From assembly GCA_947442065.1 (NCBI GenBank), contig CANEUY010000002.1, positions 1 through 48,487 of the forward strand: a stretch of DNA of 48,487 nucleotides, given 5' to 3'. The notes under the pieces were generated by a model, which was not told where the DNA came from, did not search any database, and saw nothing but the letters and a program-made list of their open reading frames with translations. This document shows positions 36,124 to 45,026 of this stretch, piece by piece (position 1 is the stretch's first letter; each line of letters begins with the position of its first letter). The DNA comes from Verrucomicrobia subdivision 6 bacterium. Lineage in GTDB: Bacteria; Verrucomicrobiota; Verrucomicrobiia; Methylacidiphilales; Verrucolacustridaceae. The position numbers were made by a program, and so were the translations under genes.

Positions 36124-37653
36124 ATGAAAGCAAAAATGGGCCTAAATCAGAATTTCAAAAGGCATGGTGCCCAGTGGGGACGAAAAAAAACCTGCCGTAT
36201 TTTTTTATGTATTGCGGCGATCGTTTGGGGTCTTCTTTACCTACCAAATCTATCAACCACACCAAGATGGTACAGTGACGAAACGCAGACGTTGGGATGC
36301 GGACAGGATCTGGTTGAGGGAGTTTTCGCCAACCGAGCCGTTTTCAATACCTATATAAATCCACAGTTTTGCTATCAACCGGGTTACGTGTTTATTGTGG
36401 GTCTAGCCAGCAAATGGGGGGACCGCCAGATCGGTTGGCCAAGATTGATAAACTCCCTTTTGGCTCTTGGAATCGCTCTTACATCCATCACGGTCCTAGG
36501 TCGCCGAATCGGTTATACTTGCGGACTATTGATTGCCCTGATTTTTCTATCCTACGACCAGACCGTCATTCATTTTCGCTGGGTTTATGCCCACAATGCG
36601 GCCGCCCTTGGGGTTTTCATCTGCTTTGCATGCCAATGCCTAGGTGCCAGCCGAAAAAGAAGCTGGCAAAGTGGTTGGGGTTTAGCAATTGCTGCAGCAT
36701 CGCATCCCCTAGCTCTCCATGCGGGTCTGGCGGCCATCTTAAATCGACTGAAAAAACCATCCACATGGCTGCCAACATTCCTACCCCCTCTTTTGGTCGG
36801 AGTTTTATGTCTGAGCCCTATTCTTGCCTGGAATTTTCATTGGTGGTGGGCCGATTTGCATGATTTAAAAGACTTCTACGAATCCTATTCCCGTGAAAAT
36901 GGTTCAGGTTGGCAATGGCCGTTAAATTTGTACCGCTTCCTAACACAGGATGTACTTCATCTGTTCGCCGCTTTGGCTCTCATTCAATGCTTTTTCACAC
37001 CTATCAGGCCGATTGCCCTTGGCGCCTTAGTGATTCTGGCTCTCCTAACCAAGAACCGCCAGAATCTCACCCTTTTTTATTATCAAGCAGTGGTGGTCCT
37101 TCCCCTGCTCATCAGTTGCCTAGGACACGGAATAGTTTTAATTCAAAGGAAGTTTCTTCGCCACCATCGATGGACTCGCTGGGTGCCCTTTCTATTGCCC
37201 TTTTTTCTTTTCATAAATGTGAGTCCCAAGGTTTGGGGAAACAGATTAGTCTCAAAAAATGATCCTTGGGTTGTTCAATCAGTTCAAGATCACCAAAATT
37301 CAGCTGATTGGTTAAATCAACACACAACGAAAGACGACCTTGTGATTTGCCACTGGAATATCGGGTGGCTTCTCCGATGCAAGAATGCGGACCCATTGAT
37401 GTGTGTGGCCTGGGAGGGAATGACGACATCCACCTACGAAAAGGGATTACCCCGTGAACGCTTCCGATATGATGCAGATATTCGTCAGGCCAGATTTCTT
37501 GTTTTAACAGACATCGACCGAATCTGGTCCTTAGGGCAGCCAAACGTTCAGTCGATCTTTAATGAGAAGAATCTGTCCGGTTGGAGACCTGTTTTTCAGA
37601 GTGGGACATGCCTGATTCTGGCTCCTCCAAACATTTCGGTTGAAGGACGATAG
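36124..37653 (+). CDS. GT39/ArnT-like membrane glycosyltransferase
   Basis: The 509-residue protein has about eleven membrane helices and the GT-C acidic motif early in the first extracytoplasmic loop (WYSDETQTLGCGQDLVEG near residue 49). YQPGYVFIVGLASKWG near 84 and the next loops follow the PMT/ArnT layout. A soluble tail of about 120 residues follows the last helix. It probably transfers a sugar from a polyprenyl-phosphate donor on the periplasmic side. It is the only plus-strand gene in this glycan cluster and has its own promoter. Its last 95 bases overlap the convergent GT2-methyltransferase gene. Confidence 0.72.
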   Translation: MKAKMGLNQNFKRHGAQWGRKKTCRIFLCIAAIVWGLLYLPNLSTTPRWYSDETQTLGCGQDLVEGVFANRAVFNTYINPQFCYQPGYVFIVGLASKWGDRQIGWPRLINSLLALGIALTSITVLGRRIGYTCGLLIALIFLSYDQTVIHFRWVYAHNAAALGVFICFACQCLGASRKRSWQSGWGLAIAAASHPLALHAGLAAILNRLKKPSTWLPTFLPPLLVGVLCLSPILAWNFHWWWADLHDLKDFYESYSRENGSGWQWPLNLYRFLTQDVLHLFAALALIQCFFTPIRPIALGALVILALLTKNRQNLTLFYYQAVVVLPLLISCLGHGIVLIQRKFLRHHRWTRWVPFLLPFFLFINVSPKVWGNRLVSKNDPWVVQSVQDHQNSADWLNQHTTKDDLVICHWNIGWLLRCKNADPLMCVAWEGMTTSTYEKGLPRERFRYDADIRQARFLVLTDIDRIWSLGQPNVQSIFNEKNLSGWRPVFQSGTCLILAPPNISVEGR

Positions 37654-39004
37654 CCGCTTGGATCCAAAGATCACTCGGGCCGTACTCATATGAAATAACC
37701 CCCAATCCGGCCAAGCTTGCAATCTCTTCGACCTCTTGACGCGAAGATAACAAGCTTGGTTCAGGAGGATGAAGTGCCTCGTTTCGCCCAAAGAACCCGC
37801 GAACAACTGTCGCCAGACGCAAAATAAATACAGATGGCGCTCTCCGGTGAGGCCAAAAAACAACTACTCTCCCCGAAGCGGCAATACTTGCCTTCATGTT
37901 TTTCAAGATCGCAACAATTTCCTTTTTGGAGAAGTGCTCCACAAGACCCAGGGAGTAGATACCCGCCATTTGAGGACTCAAGGATGTCTTGAGTATGTCC
38001 CCAAATCGAACCTCCGAACTTGGAAAGTTCTTTTGGTATAACCGCCGCGCCTCGTCTGATATATCCACACCCACAATGTGAAAAGAGCTAGCAACTAGGG
38101 CATCCACTTCGCCCCCGCCACATCCGACATGATAGAGCTCGTCCCCCGCATTAAAATGACTCTGCAAAATGCGACTCAATCGCTTCACGATAAAATACTT
38201 ACGATAAATCGAAGCCAAATAAGCATACCAATGTCGCCCCCTGCTTTCACCAGCTTTCCAATAGTGATCCCAGCCGCTGGCATCATTCGAGGCGCCTTCG
38301 ACTGAATATGGCCGCAAGTACAGTTGGATTAGAACCCTCAGGCTTCCGAGTGCCTGTTGCAGATTTAGTTTGGATTCTCCGTACACACGTTTGGGCAGAT
38401 GAATGGCGATTTCCCTGCAGGCAAGGGCAGACCTGCGCGCAACCACGAGGCTCTCAAAAAAGAATGCATAACCGTCGGATTCAACTTGGCGCCATATTTC
38501 TCGGGGTATCAGATTAAGTCGATACAAACGGAAAGCCCCTGTGGCATCCATCGGAAGCTGAAGAAGTCGAGACGTCAACCAATGGCCAAAATGGGTAAGA
38601 AACTTTCTCTTAAGGTTCCACTCGGACAAGGAGTGAGAATCAAGGAAACGTGAGCCCACCACTAGGGGTATGTCAATGGACTCCGAGAACAGGCGAGGAA
38701 TATCTTCTGGCTGATGAGAAAAGTCACAATCGAGTGTGACAAGTGCCTCATAAGAATGTTCATATGCAAACCGAAGAATGTCCTTGTGTGCGGATCCGAT
38801 ACCCAGTTTCGATGGACGATGAATCACTTTGATAGATGAATATTGAGCCGCAATCCGATTCAGGACCTCTTTTGTGCCGTCATCCGAGTTGTCATCCACG
38901 AAAAGCAGATCAAAGGAGAGTGGAAGTTTAAGGAGCCTCTCCACCATGGGTTCCACATTCCTGACTTCATTCAGGGTGGGTATGCCTACCAGAAATCTGT
39001 TCAT
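37559..39004 (-). CDS. GT2 (dolichol-phosphate-mannosyltransferase-like) / SAM methyltransferase fusion
   Basis: The 481-residue protein has an N-terminal GT2 domain (residues 1-240). IPTLNEVRNVEPMVERLL, FVDDNSDDGT and LDCDFSHQPEDIP are the signatures of polyprenyl-phosphate sugar synthases (DPM1/DpgA type). A class I methyltransferase follows (about residues 275-470) with the SAM motif HVGCGGGEVDALVASS and VDISDEARRLY. Fusion suggests that a lipid-linked sugar is made and then methylated, or that an adjacent moiety is. The ATG at 39004 overlaps the stop of the epimerase-like gene by four bases. The 3' end overlaps the convergent GT39-type gene by 95 bases. Confidence 0.85.
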   Translation of the reverse strand: MNRFLVGIPTLNEVRNVEPMVERLLKLPLSFDLLFVDDNSDDGTKEVLNRIAAQYSSIKVIHRPSKLGIGSAHKDILRFAYEHSYEALVTLDCDFSHQPEDIPRLFSESIDIPLVVGSRFLDSHSLSEWNLKRKFLTHFGHWLTSRLLQLPMDATGAFRLYRLNLIPREIWRQVESDGYAFFFESLVVARRSALACREIAIHLPKRVYGESKLNLQQALGSLRVLIQLYLRPYSVEGASNDASGWDHYWKAGESRGRHWYAYLASIYRKYFIVKRLSRILQSHFNAGDELYHVGCGGGEVDALVASSFHIVGVDISDEARRLYQKNFPSSEVRFGDILKTSLSPQMAGIYSLGLVEHFSKKEIVAILKNMKASIAASGRVVVFWPHRRAPSVFILRLATVVRGFFGRNEALHPPEPSLLSSRQEVEEIASLAGLGVISYEYGPSDLWIQAAIVLQPKCLEEPESGMSHSEKQVSNRTDSSH

Positions 39005-39909
39005 GATATCTCCCGAAAGTCTCGTACCAAGCGCTCCGCCAATTCCGGGAGACATAAACTCGGTCGACAACCTGTTTTCTTGAGCAGTTTCGATGCATCT
39101 CCCACATATCTTCTTTTCGGCTTGGTAAGCAAATCAGGTTTCGAGACCACATGTCGTTCCCAGTCCAAGCCAAAGCAGTTAAAAACTGCTTTGGCAAAAT
39201 CACGCACACGAGCCTGATGACCGGTTGCCACGATAAAATCATCCGGCTCATTTAGTTTCAGAACATTTCGCATGCTTTCCGTGTATTCAGGTGCGTACCC
39301 CCAATCACATATCGACTCAGGGTCCCCAATTTGAATTGAGAAACCTGGATCTATGGCAGCCGAGTGAGCTGCGAGAAGAAGCTTTTTAGAGAGAAAGGTT
39401 GGCGAACGAAAGATAGACTCATGTGGGTATAAAATGAGATGAGAAACATGGAGTTGATGCTCCTGGCGATAATACCGCCCAGCCTCCATTCCAGCCAACT
39501 TACTGCATCCGTAAGCACAGGTCGGACACATTGGTGTATTTTCGTTTTGAGGAACAACGGATGGATCTCCAAATACATGTGCTGAGGAAGCGTAGAGAAC
39601 TCGTGCCCTTGGAAGGTGATAGCGCACAACTTCAAGAACATGTACCCACCCTTCCAGATGAACCCGAAAACTTTGGATCCATTCCGAGGAAATGGAAGTC
39701 GGTTTCTCCTCACTCGAACGATGGTGTGCAGCGAGATAATAAATTTCATCCGGCTGTTCTTTTACTAGAAAAGAACTCAAGTCCCCACCTGAAAGCGGAC
39801 TACTAGGATCCAGACGATTAACCCGCATGACCTGCTGTCCAGAGGACTCAATCTGCGCAGCCAGAATTCTGCCATCCTGCCCCCCTGCCCCAAAAATAAC
39901 GGACTTCAT
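39001..39909 (-). CDS. GDP-mannose 4,6-dehydratase-like NAD(P)-dependent epimerase/dehydratase
   Basis: The 302-residue extended SDR has the GMD-type nucleotide motif GAGGQDGRILA, the YGCSK catalytic pair (Tyr133, Lys137), HESIFRSPTFLSKK like the GMD NHESPxRG loop, and DWGYAPEYTESM like DWGFAxDYVEAM. In GMD the active site STSE supplies Thr and Glu for dehydration. Here the segment is SSAH, with Ser109 for Thr and His111 for Glu, so a classical 4,6-dehydratase reaction is doubtful; a reductase or epimerase role is possible. It is shorter than GMD (about 345-370 residues). It sits between the methyltransferase and GT2 genes with one-base and four-base overlaps. Confidence 0.8.
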   Translation of the reverse strand: MKSVIFGAGGQDGRILAAQIESSGQQVMRVNRLDPSSPLSGGDLSSFLVKEQPDEIYYLAAHHRSSEEKPTSISSEWIQSFRVHLEGWVHVLEVVRYHLPRARVLYASSAHVFGDPSVVPQNENTPMCPTCAYGCSKLAGMEAGRYYRQEHQLHVSHLILYPHESIFRSPTFLSKKLLLAAHSAAIDPGFSIQIGDPESICDWGYAPEYTESMRNVLKLNEPDDFIVATGHQARVRDFAKAVFNCFGLDWERHVVSKPDLLTKPKRRYVGDASKLLKKTGCRPSLCLPELAERLVRDFREIS

Positions 39910-41168
39910 CAGGCCGTCACGATTTCAATCTCCGGCATGGGAAAGATCATTCTCCCCCCTCGTGCCAAATAACCCGCTTCTTTCCTAAGGATGAAATCTC
40001 GGAAATGCCAAGGCAGAACCAGATAATAGTCCGGATTTCTCCGAACACCTTCATCCTCCGAGATGATGGGAATATGACTACCGGGAGTGAAACAGCCGTA
40101 TTTAAGAGGATTTACATCCACAATGGCTTCTATGTCACGAGGACCAAGGCCACAGAACTGCAATATGACATTTCCTTTCGTTGAGGCCCCGTAACCAAAG
40201 ATTTTTTTTCCGTCCGCACGAAGGGATGAAATCAGCCGTCGAAGAGATTCGCGATGATGGAAGACCCGATCTTCAAAGGCCCGAAAAGGTGCTGGCGAAC
40301 AAAGCCCAAGGCGATCTTCCTCAGCTAACAGCCAATCAATCATCCGTTGGTCTCTCGACAGATTGGTTTTCCCCTTAACTGCAGTGACGGCAAAACTACC
40401 TCCGTTCGTAGAATTCATTAACACCTCGATGGGCGTCAATTCTGCTTTTTGAAGAATTTTAAGAACAGGCTGGAGCGAGTAGTATTCAAGGTGTTCATGG
40501 CAGATCGTATCATAAGAGTTTTGGCGCAACATTGTAGGCATGTAGGATTGCTCAAAGTGCCATACCCCTCCCTCTGGGAGCAGATCAGCGACTTCTTGTG
40601 CAAATTGATTCGGATCCTCAAGATCGTAAAACATTGCAATTGAAGTGATGAGTCGAGGACGCTTGTTCCCAAGCTCCTTCTGCAATGCTTCTTTAGAAAA
40701 GAAATCGGATACCAGGCGTATGCCTGAAGTGTAAAAATCACGGTACTTTTCTGCAGACGGATCAATTCCAATCCTTTGAAGACCGGAGATTTGGTAAGCC
40801 TTGAGCAGTGTTGCATCACTACTTCCAATGTCCACGACTACATCGCCGCCCTGCAAATCCACCATCCGCTCCAACCGCCTAGCTTTGGCGTTAAGATGCT
40901 CAACCATAGAGGCATTAAGCCCTGAGCGATACCCGTATCCTTCGCCATACATTTCGGAGGGATTAAAAGAGTGGTGCAATTGAAGCAGTCCGCTCGTAGG
41001 ACACCATACAAGCTCCAAAGGAGCACAGGTAACGGCTGTCTGCGTTGTCTTTGGGAAAACGCCTGTAAGGGCCTGATTCCCGAGATTCAAAACAGATATA
41101 AGATTTGAATCTCCCGATATGCGACATCGCGGAATGACCCGACAAGCAGCTGAATTGATAGAATTCAC
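39909..41168 (-). CDS. NDP-sugar C-methyltransferase-like protein (TylCIII-type family)
   Basis: The product is about 419 residues and follows the layout of NDP-hexose C-methyltransferases: an N-terminal zinc-finger-like domain (CRISGDSNLISVLNLG), SEMYGEGYGYRSGLNASMVEHL, the SAM site VVDIGSSDATLLKAY near residue 110, EQSYMPTML with CHEHLEYYSL near 215, and a C-terminal domain with GYGASTKGNVILQF near 325. Both zinc knuckles, usually CxxC, read CRIS and CPTS here, losing half of the Cys ligands. The GTG at 41168 overlaps the aminotransferase stop by one base and is chosen over a longer reading from 41225. It likely methylates a keto-sugar made in this cluster. Confidence 0.78.
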   Translation of the reverse strand: MNSINSAACRVIPRCRISGDSNLISVLNLGNQALTGVFPKTTQTAVTCAPLELVWCPTSGLLQLHHSFNPSEMYGEGYGYRSGLNASMVEHLNAKARRLERMVDLQGGDVVVDIGSSDATLLKAYQISGLQRIGIDPSAEKYRDFYTSGIRLVSDFFSKEALQKELGNKRPRLITSIAMFYDLEDPNQFAQEVADLLPEGGVWHFEQSYMPTMLRQNSYDTICHEHLEYYSLQPVLKILQKAELTPIEVLMNSTNGGSFAVTAVKGKTNLSRDQRMIDWLLAEEDRLGLCSPAPFRAFEDRVFHHRESLRRLISSLRADGKKIFGYGASTKGNVILQFCGLGPRDIEAIVDVNPLKYGCFTPGSHIPIISEDEGVRRNPDYYLVLPWHFRDFILRKEAGYLARGGRMIFPMPEIEIVTA

Positions 41169-42310
41169 TAAATCAAAGGAGCAGAAAAGCTTCCAGACAA
41201 AGGAAGCGCCATGGTCTCCATGCACAGTTTCTCGGATATTGGATAGGCTCCATCAACATGATCAAAGCAGGCCTGTTCATGCATCGCTCGCGGGTAATAA
41301 ACCTCGGTCTGAATGCTGACTGCGGCCAACTTCTCTTTTAAGGCATCGCGATTCCCAGGTCCTGTGACCCGAATCACAAACTGATTCCAAGTGTGCTCAC
41401 CCTCTGCGGAGTGACAGGAAAAAGGCAGAAGAACAGTGCCCGGCTTCACATCCTTGGCCCCACCAGTTCCTCGGCATACACATGAATCAAGAGGCATGAT
41501 GGCGCTCCACTTATCCCGCAACCCCGCAAGAAGCTTTTCCGCACTCTGCCTTCTTTTCCTTAAGGCTGAATTCAAATGCCTCAACTTGACTCGAAGAAAT
41601 GCCGCCTGAAGCTCATGAAGCCTAAAATTCCCGCCGATCATTTCATGGAAGTATTTCTGCTTGGCCCCGTGAACACGCAGTTTACGAATCTTTTCGGCGA
41701 GTGAGGCATCCTTCGTGGTGATCAACCCTCCTTCCCCCAGTGCCCCCAGATTCTTTGTGGGGAAAAAGGAAAAGGTTCCTATGGTGCCCATGGTCCCCGC
41801 CTGACGCCCCTTATCTTTAGCCCCAAGAGCCTGGGCTGCATCCTCAATCACCGGAATCCCGTGCTTTTGGGCTGCAGTCAGAATCGGATCCATATCCGCA
41901 CACTGACCAAAAAGATGAACAGCAATGATGGCTTTGGTTTTCGGCCCGATTTTCGCCGCAACCTGATCCGCCCGGAGGTTGTAACAACACTCCGCGCTAT
42001 CCACAAAAACCGGCTTGGCACCCAAGCGGGCCACCGCGCCAGCTGTGGCAAAAAATGTGTAGGTCGGACAAATAACCTCATCCCCGGGCCCCACTCCCAC
42101 CGCTTGGAGAGCCAACAACAAGGCGTCTGAACCATTCGAAACACCGACCGCGTGCGGCACCCCAATCCATGCCCCAATCTCACGCTCAAAGCCCTCCACT
42201 TCAGGCCCTAAAACAAAGCGTCCGCTATCCAGAACCCTTTCAAAGGCAGACTGCAACTCCCCCCGGTAAGGAGCATGTTCGGCAACCAAGTCCAACATCG
42301 GAACTTTCAT
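41168..42310 (-). CDS. DegT/DnrJ/EryC1-type nucleotide-sugar aminotransferase
   Basis: The 380-residue fold type I PLP enzyme has SNGSDALLLAL near residue 58, the Asp and Gln of EDAAQALGA near 155, and the Lys in FSFFPTKNLGALGEGG (about residue 186) that binds PLP. It would transaminate a 3- or 4-keto sugar nucleotide to an amino sugar. An unusual 25-residue Cys-containing insert (DSCVCRGTGGAKDVK) sits before the HTWNQFVIRV segment. Its stop overlaps the C-methyltransferase start by one base. No ribosome site is obvious. Confidence 0.9.
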   Translation of the reverse strand: MKVPMLDLVAEHAPYRGELQSAFERVLDSGRFVLGPEVEGFEREIGAWIGVPHAVGVSNGSDALLLALQAVGVGPGDEVICPTYTFFATAGAVARLGAKPVFVDSAECCYNLRADQVAAKIGPKTKAIIAVHLFGQCADMDPILTAAQKHGIPVIEDAAQALGAKDKGRQAGTMGTIGTFSFFPTKNLGALGEGGLITTKDASLAEKIRKLRVHGAKQKYFHEMIGGNFRLHELQAAFLRVKLRHLNSALRKRRQSAEKLLAGLRDKWSAIMPLDSCVCRGTGGAKDVKPGTVLLPFSCHSAEGEHTWNQFVIRVTGPGNRDALKEKLAAVSIQTEVYYPRAMHEQACFDHVDGAYPISEKLCMETMALPLSGSFSAPLI

Positions 42311-42367
42311 AAACTTCCTATTCTACCTTTTTGACCCAAGAATTCGACCCCTAAAACAACCCAAAGC

Positions 42368-43615
42368 CTAGTAAAGATACGGGGTTGCATTATTGATGGT
42401 TTGATATCGTATCGCCGGATCATTTCTCAGAATTCGCCGAGCAAAGGAGGAGACGGTTGATGCGGGAATGGCTTGAAGACACTGATTATCCGAACAGTCA
42501 GAACGTTTGTGGTTATACGCCATGATACAAGGACTGCATTGGTAAAAGCTATAAAGGATAAGGCACTTCCCCAGAGATCCATAGACGAACGGGGAATCCG
42601 TGCTGTAGAGGGCCAGAGTTGGTGTGTCGGTCATGGCAGCAAAATGAACCGGTCCGTTATCGTTACTGATCAAAAGCTTTGCCCCGCGGAGTAGCTCGAA
42701 AAGTTCATCCATCGTCGTGCGGCCCGCCAGCGAAACCAATCGGTCGCTCTGAACGAGGTGCGCCAACTTCTCACAATTCGGGATATTGTCCCTCGTACCG
42801 ATCATTCCCACGCGATACCCGGGAAATTCATGAAGAATTTCCTTAAGCGTCTCTCCCAACCGATCCAGCGGATAATTCCGGACGGATAGATTTGGACCCA
42901 CATCCGGTGCCACCAAAAGATAAGGGTTGGACATGAATTCGGGGATTTTCATCCTTAATTCCGCCAAGACATTCGGTTGAGGTTGATACGGGGCAAGAAC
43001 AAGCTCCTCCACGGTGAGGTTGTTTTTGTACTGCGGAAAATCCCTTGAATCACCCAAAACAGTCTTCGTCAACGCCAGGAAGTTTTTGGCGATGTGGGTG
43101 TTTTGATTGAAATGACATCCCGAATTATAAATGGATCCCCGATATAGCCCCTCGAGGTGATATCGTAAAAAACCACCCTTTACTCCTGCCTTGATAAAAA
43201 AACTGAAGATGGCGGTGATTCTAAAAAAAAGCTCAAAATCGATCACGGCATCGATTGGAATCCTGTTGAGAGTCCGCAGAACCTGCAGATACGACCATAA
43301 GAAGGAAAAGACCCCATCCTCCTTTAAGGCCAAAACCCTGGAAGGTTCCAATTCCCCGATTTTCATCCAAGAAGAACGGATGCTTTGCGTCGTAAGAACG
43401 AAAATCTTCGCCTCTGGGAATCGGCTCCGAATAAACCGGATAGACGGAGTCGTCATGATCGAGGCACCCATCTCAAAGAGTTCAATCAAGAGGATGTTTC
43501 TGAGGGGCATCCGCTTGGTTTTCTTGACAGATAGTCGCCCTAAAATGGATAAAATCAGGCACGCAAAGGAGCCAATATAGCGATCCATCCATCGTATCGA
43601 GGGAGAAGAGGTCAT
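42368..43615 (-). CDS. Glycosyltransferase family 9 (heptosyltransferase-like) protein
   Basis: The 415-residue protein shows the GT9 two-domain Rossmann layout: NILLIELFEMGASIMTTPSIRFI near residue 40, LVSLAGRTTMDELFELLRGA near 300, and ISNDNGPVHFAAMTDTPTLALY near 323, which is the ADP-heptose-binding region. It begins with a hydrophobic segment (residues 12-30) that may tether it to the membrane. It probably adds a heptose-like sugar to a core or surface glycan. It is divergent from murA across a 101-base gap that holds a palindrome. Confidence 0.82.
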   Translation of the reverse strand: MTSSPSIRWMDRYIGSFACLILSILGRLSVKKTKRMPLRNILLIELFEMGASIMTTPSIRFIRSRFPEAKIFVLTTQSIRSSWMKIGELEPSRVLALKEDGVFSFLWSYLQVLRTLNRIPIDAVIDFELFFRITAIFSFFIKAGVKGGFLRYHLEGLYRGSIYNSGCHFNQNTHIAKNFLALTKTVLGDSRDFPQYKNNLTVEELVLAPYQPQPNVLAELRMKIPEFMSNPYLLVAPDVGPNLSVRNYPLDRLGETLKEILHEFPGYRVGMIGTRDNIPNCEKLAHLVQSDRLVSLAGRTTMDELFELLRGAKLLISNDNGPVHFAAMTDTPTLALYSTDSPFVYGSLGKCLILYSFYQCSPCIMAYNHKRSDCSDNQCLQAIPASTVSSFARRILRNDPAIRYQTINNATPYLY

Positions 43616-43638
43616 GACCGGTTAACAATAACTCTAGG

Positions 43639-43656
43639 CAATCCTTTCAAGGATTG
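43639..43656. repeat. Palindrome in the GT9-murA divergent promoter region
   Basis: CAATCCTT (43639-43646) and its reverse complement AAGGATTG (43649-43656) are separated by two bases, giving an 18-base near-perfect palindrome. It lies about 23 bases from the GT9 start and 60 bases from the murA start. This is the size expected of an operator for a dimeric repressor. A short RNA hairpin is another reading. Confidence 0.45.
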
Positions 43657-43716
43657 AACCGTAAAAATACATACACGCGGGATTGCTCTTCTGGTTGCCT
43701 CGGGGCATTTTGCGGT

Positions 43717-45021
43717 ATGTCTGGAACATCCAATGGCCGCTTCTTGGTTCACGGGGGAAACCCTATCCGTGGAGAAATCGAACCCCAAGGCAACAAGAAC
43801 GAAGCCATGCCACTGATGGCCGCAGTTTGCCTGACGGAGCAACCTGTCACCCTTCAAAACATCCCCCAAATCGACGATGTCAGATTAATGGAGAAGATTC
43901 TCAATGACCTCGGACTTGTTTCGAAGGAATCGGAGTCATGCAACGTCCGACGTAGCCTGACCCTTCAGGCAAAAGAAACCCCTAAATCGACCATTCATCC
44001 TGAACTAGGTTCTCGTCTGCGAGGGTCGGTCACATTGGCTGGCCCCCTTCTCGCGCGCACAGGCGAAGTCACACTTCCACGCCCTGGCGGAGATCGAATT
44101 GGACGCCGTCGCCTCGACACCCACTTACAGATTTTCTCCGCCTTGGGCGCCCAGATCACCGACATACGGGACGGGATTCAGATCAAAGCGAAAAAACTCA
44201 AAGGAGCCGATATCCTGATGGATGAAGCCTCCGTTACCGCTACGGAAAATGGCCTATGCGCCGCTGTTATGGCCGAAGGAGTTACTGTCCTTCATAATGC
44301 GGCCAGCGAACCCCATGTTCAGGCTCTCGGCAATCTCCTCAACGCGATGGGCGCAAAAATCTCAGGCATCGGAACCAACACCCTGACGATTGAGGGCGTG
44401 AAATCCCTCAAGGGTGCCACTCACCGGATCAGTGCCGATTACCTGGAAGCCGGATCTTTCCTCGCCTTGGCCGCCGTCACCGGGGGTGAACTGAAGATCA
44501 AGAACACTGCCCCCCAAAACATGCGGATGATCCTTCAGACCTTCAACCGGCTGGGAATTCGGACCGAAGTAAAGGGCGAAGATATTCTTGTCCCAAAAAA
44601 TCAATCCCTCGAGGTTGAGAAAGAGTTTGGCGGGGCAGTTCCCCATATTGCTGATGCTCCTTGGCCCGGTTTTCCCGCCGACATGACCTCTGTCGCAGTG
44701 GTGACCGCCACTCAATGCAACGGAACGGTCCTGATTCACGAGAAACTATTTGAATCCCGACTATTCTTCGTCGACGGCCTGCTCGAAATGGGAGCTCGTA
44801 TTATTCTTTGCGATCCTCATCGTGCGGTCGTCCTTGGATCCGACAAACTTCGTGGGGCAAAATTGGCCAGCCCCGATATTCGGGCCGGAATGGCCCTTCT
44901 GATTGCCTCTCTTTGTGCCGATGGAGAATCCGAAATCCGAAACATCAGCCAGATCGACCGCGGCTTCAGCCGGATTGAAGAGCGCCTCAAGTCCCTTGGA
45001 GCTCAAATCGAGCGTCGGTAG
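43717..45021 (+). CDS. murA: UDP-N-acetylglucosamine 1-carboxyvinyltransferase, Asp-type MurA
   Basis: MurA catalyses the first committed step of peptidoglycan synthesis. The 434-residue EPSP-synthase fold has [10 protein letters not shown] (Lys27, PEP site) and [16 protein letters not shown] near residue 103. The active-site loop normally reads PGGC; here it is [14 protein letters not shown], with Asp126 in place of the fosfomycin-reactive Cys115. The C-terminal [19 protein letters not shown] and [17 protein letters not shown] segments match the family. A TTG at 43654 would extend the protein by 21 residues; the ATG at 43717 fits the family N-terminus. It is convergent with the PHP phosphatase gene (5-base gap). 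Confidence 0.93.
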   Translation: MSGTSNGRFLVHGGNPIRGEIEPQGNKNEAMPLMAAVCLTEQPVTLQNIPQIDDVRLMEKILNDLGLVSKESESCNVRRSLTLQAKETPKSTIHPELGSRLRGSVTLAGPLLARTGEVTLPRPGGDRIGRRRLDTHLQIFSALGAQITDIRDGIQIKAKKLKGADILMDEASVTATENGLCAAVMAEGVTVLHNAASEPHVQALGNLLNAMGAKISGIGTNTLTIEGVKSLKGATHRISADYLEAGSFLALAAVTGGELKIKNTAPQNMRMILQTFNRLGIRTEVKGEDILVPKNQSLEVEKEFGGAVPHIADAPWPGFPADMTSVAVVTATQCNGTVLIHEKLFESRLFFVDGLLEMGARIILCDPHRAVVLGSDKLRGAKLASPDIRAGMALLIASLCADGESEIRNISQIDRGFSRIEERLKSLGAQIERR

Positions 45022-45026
45022 AAAAC

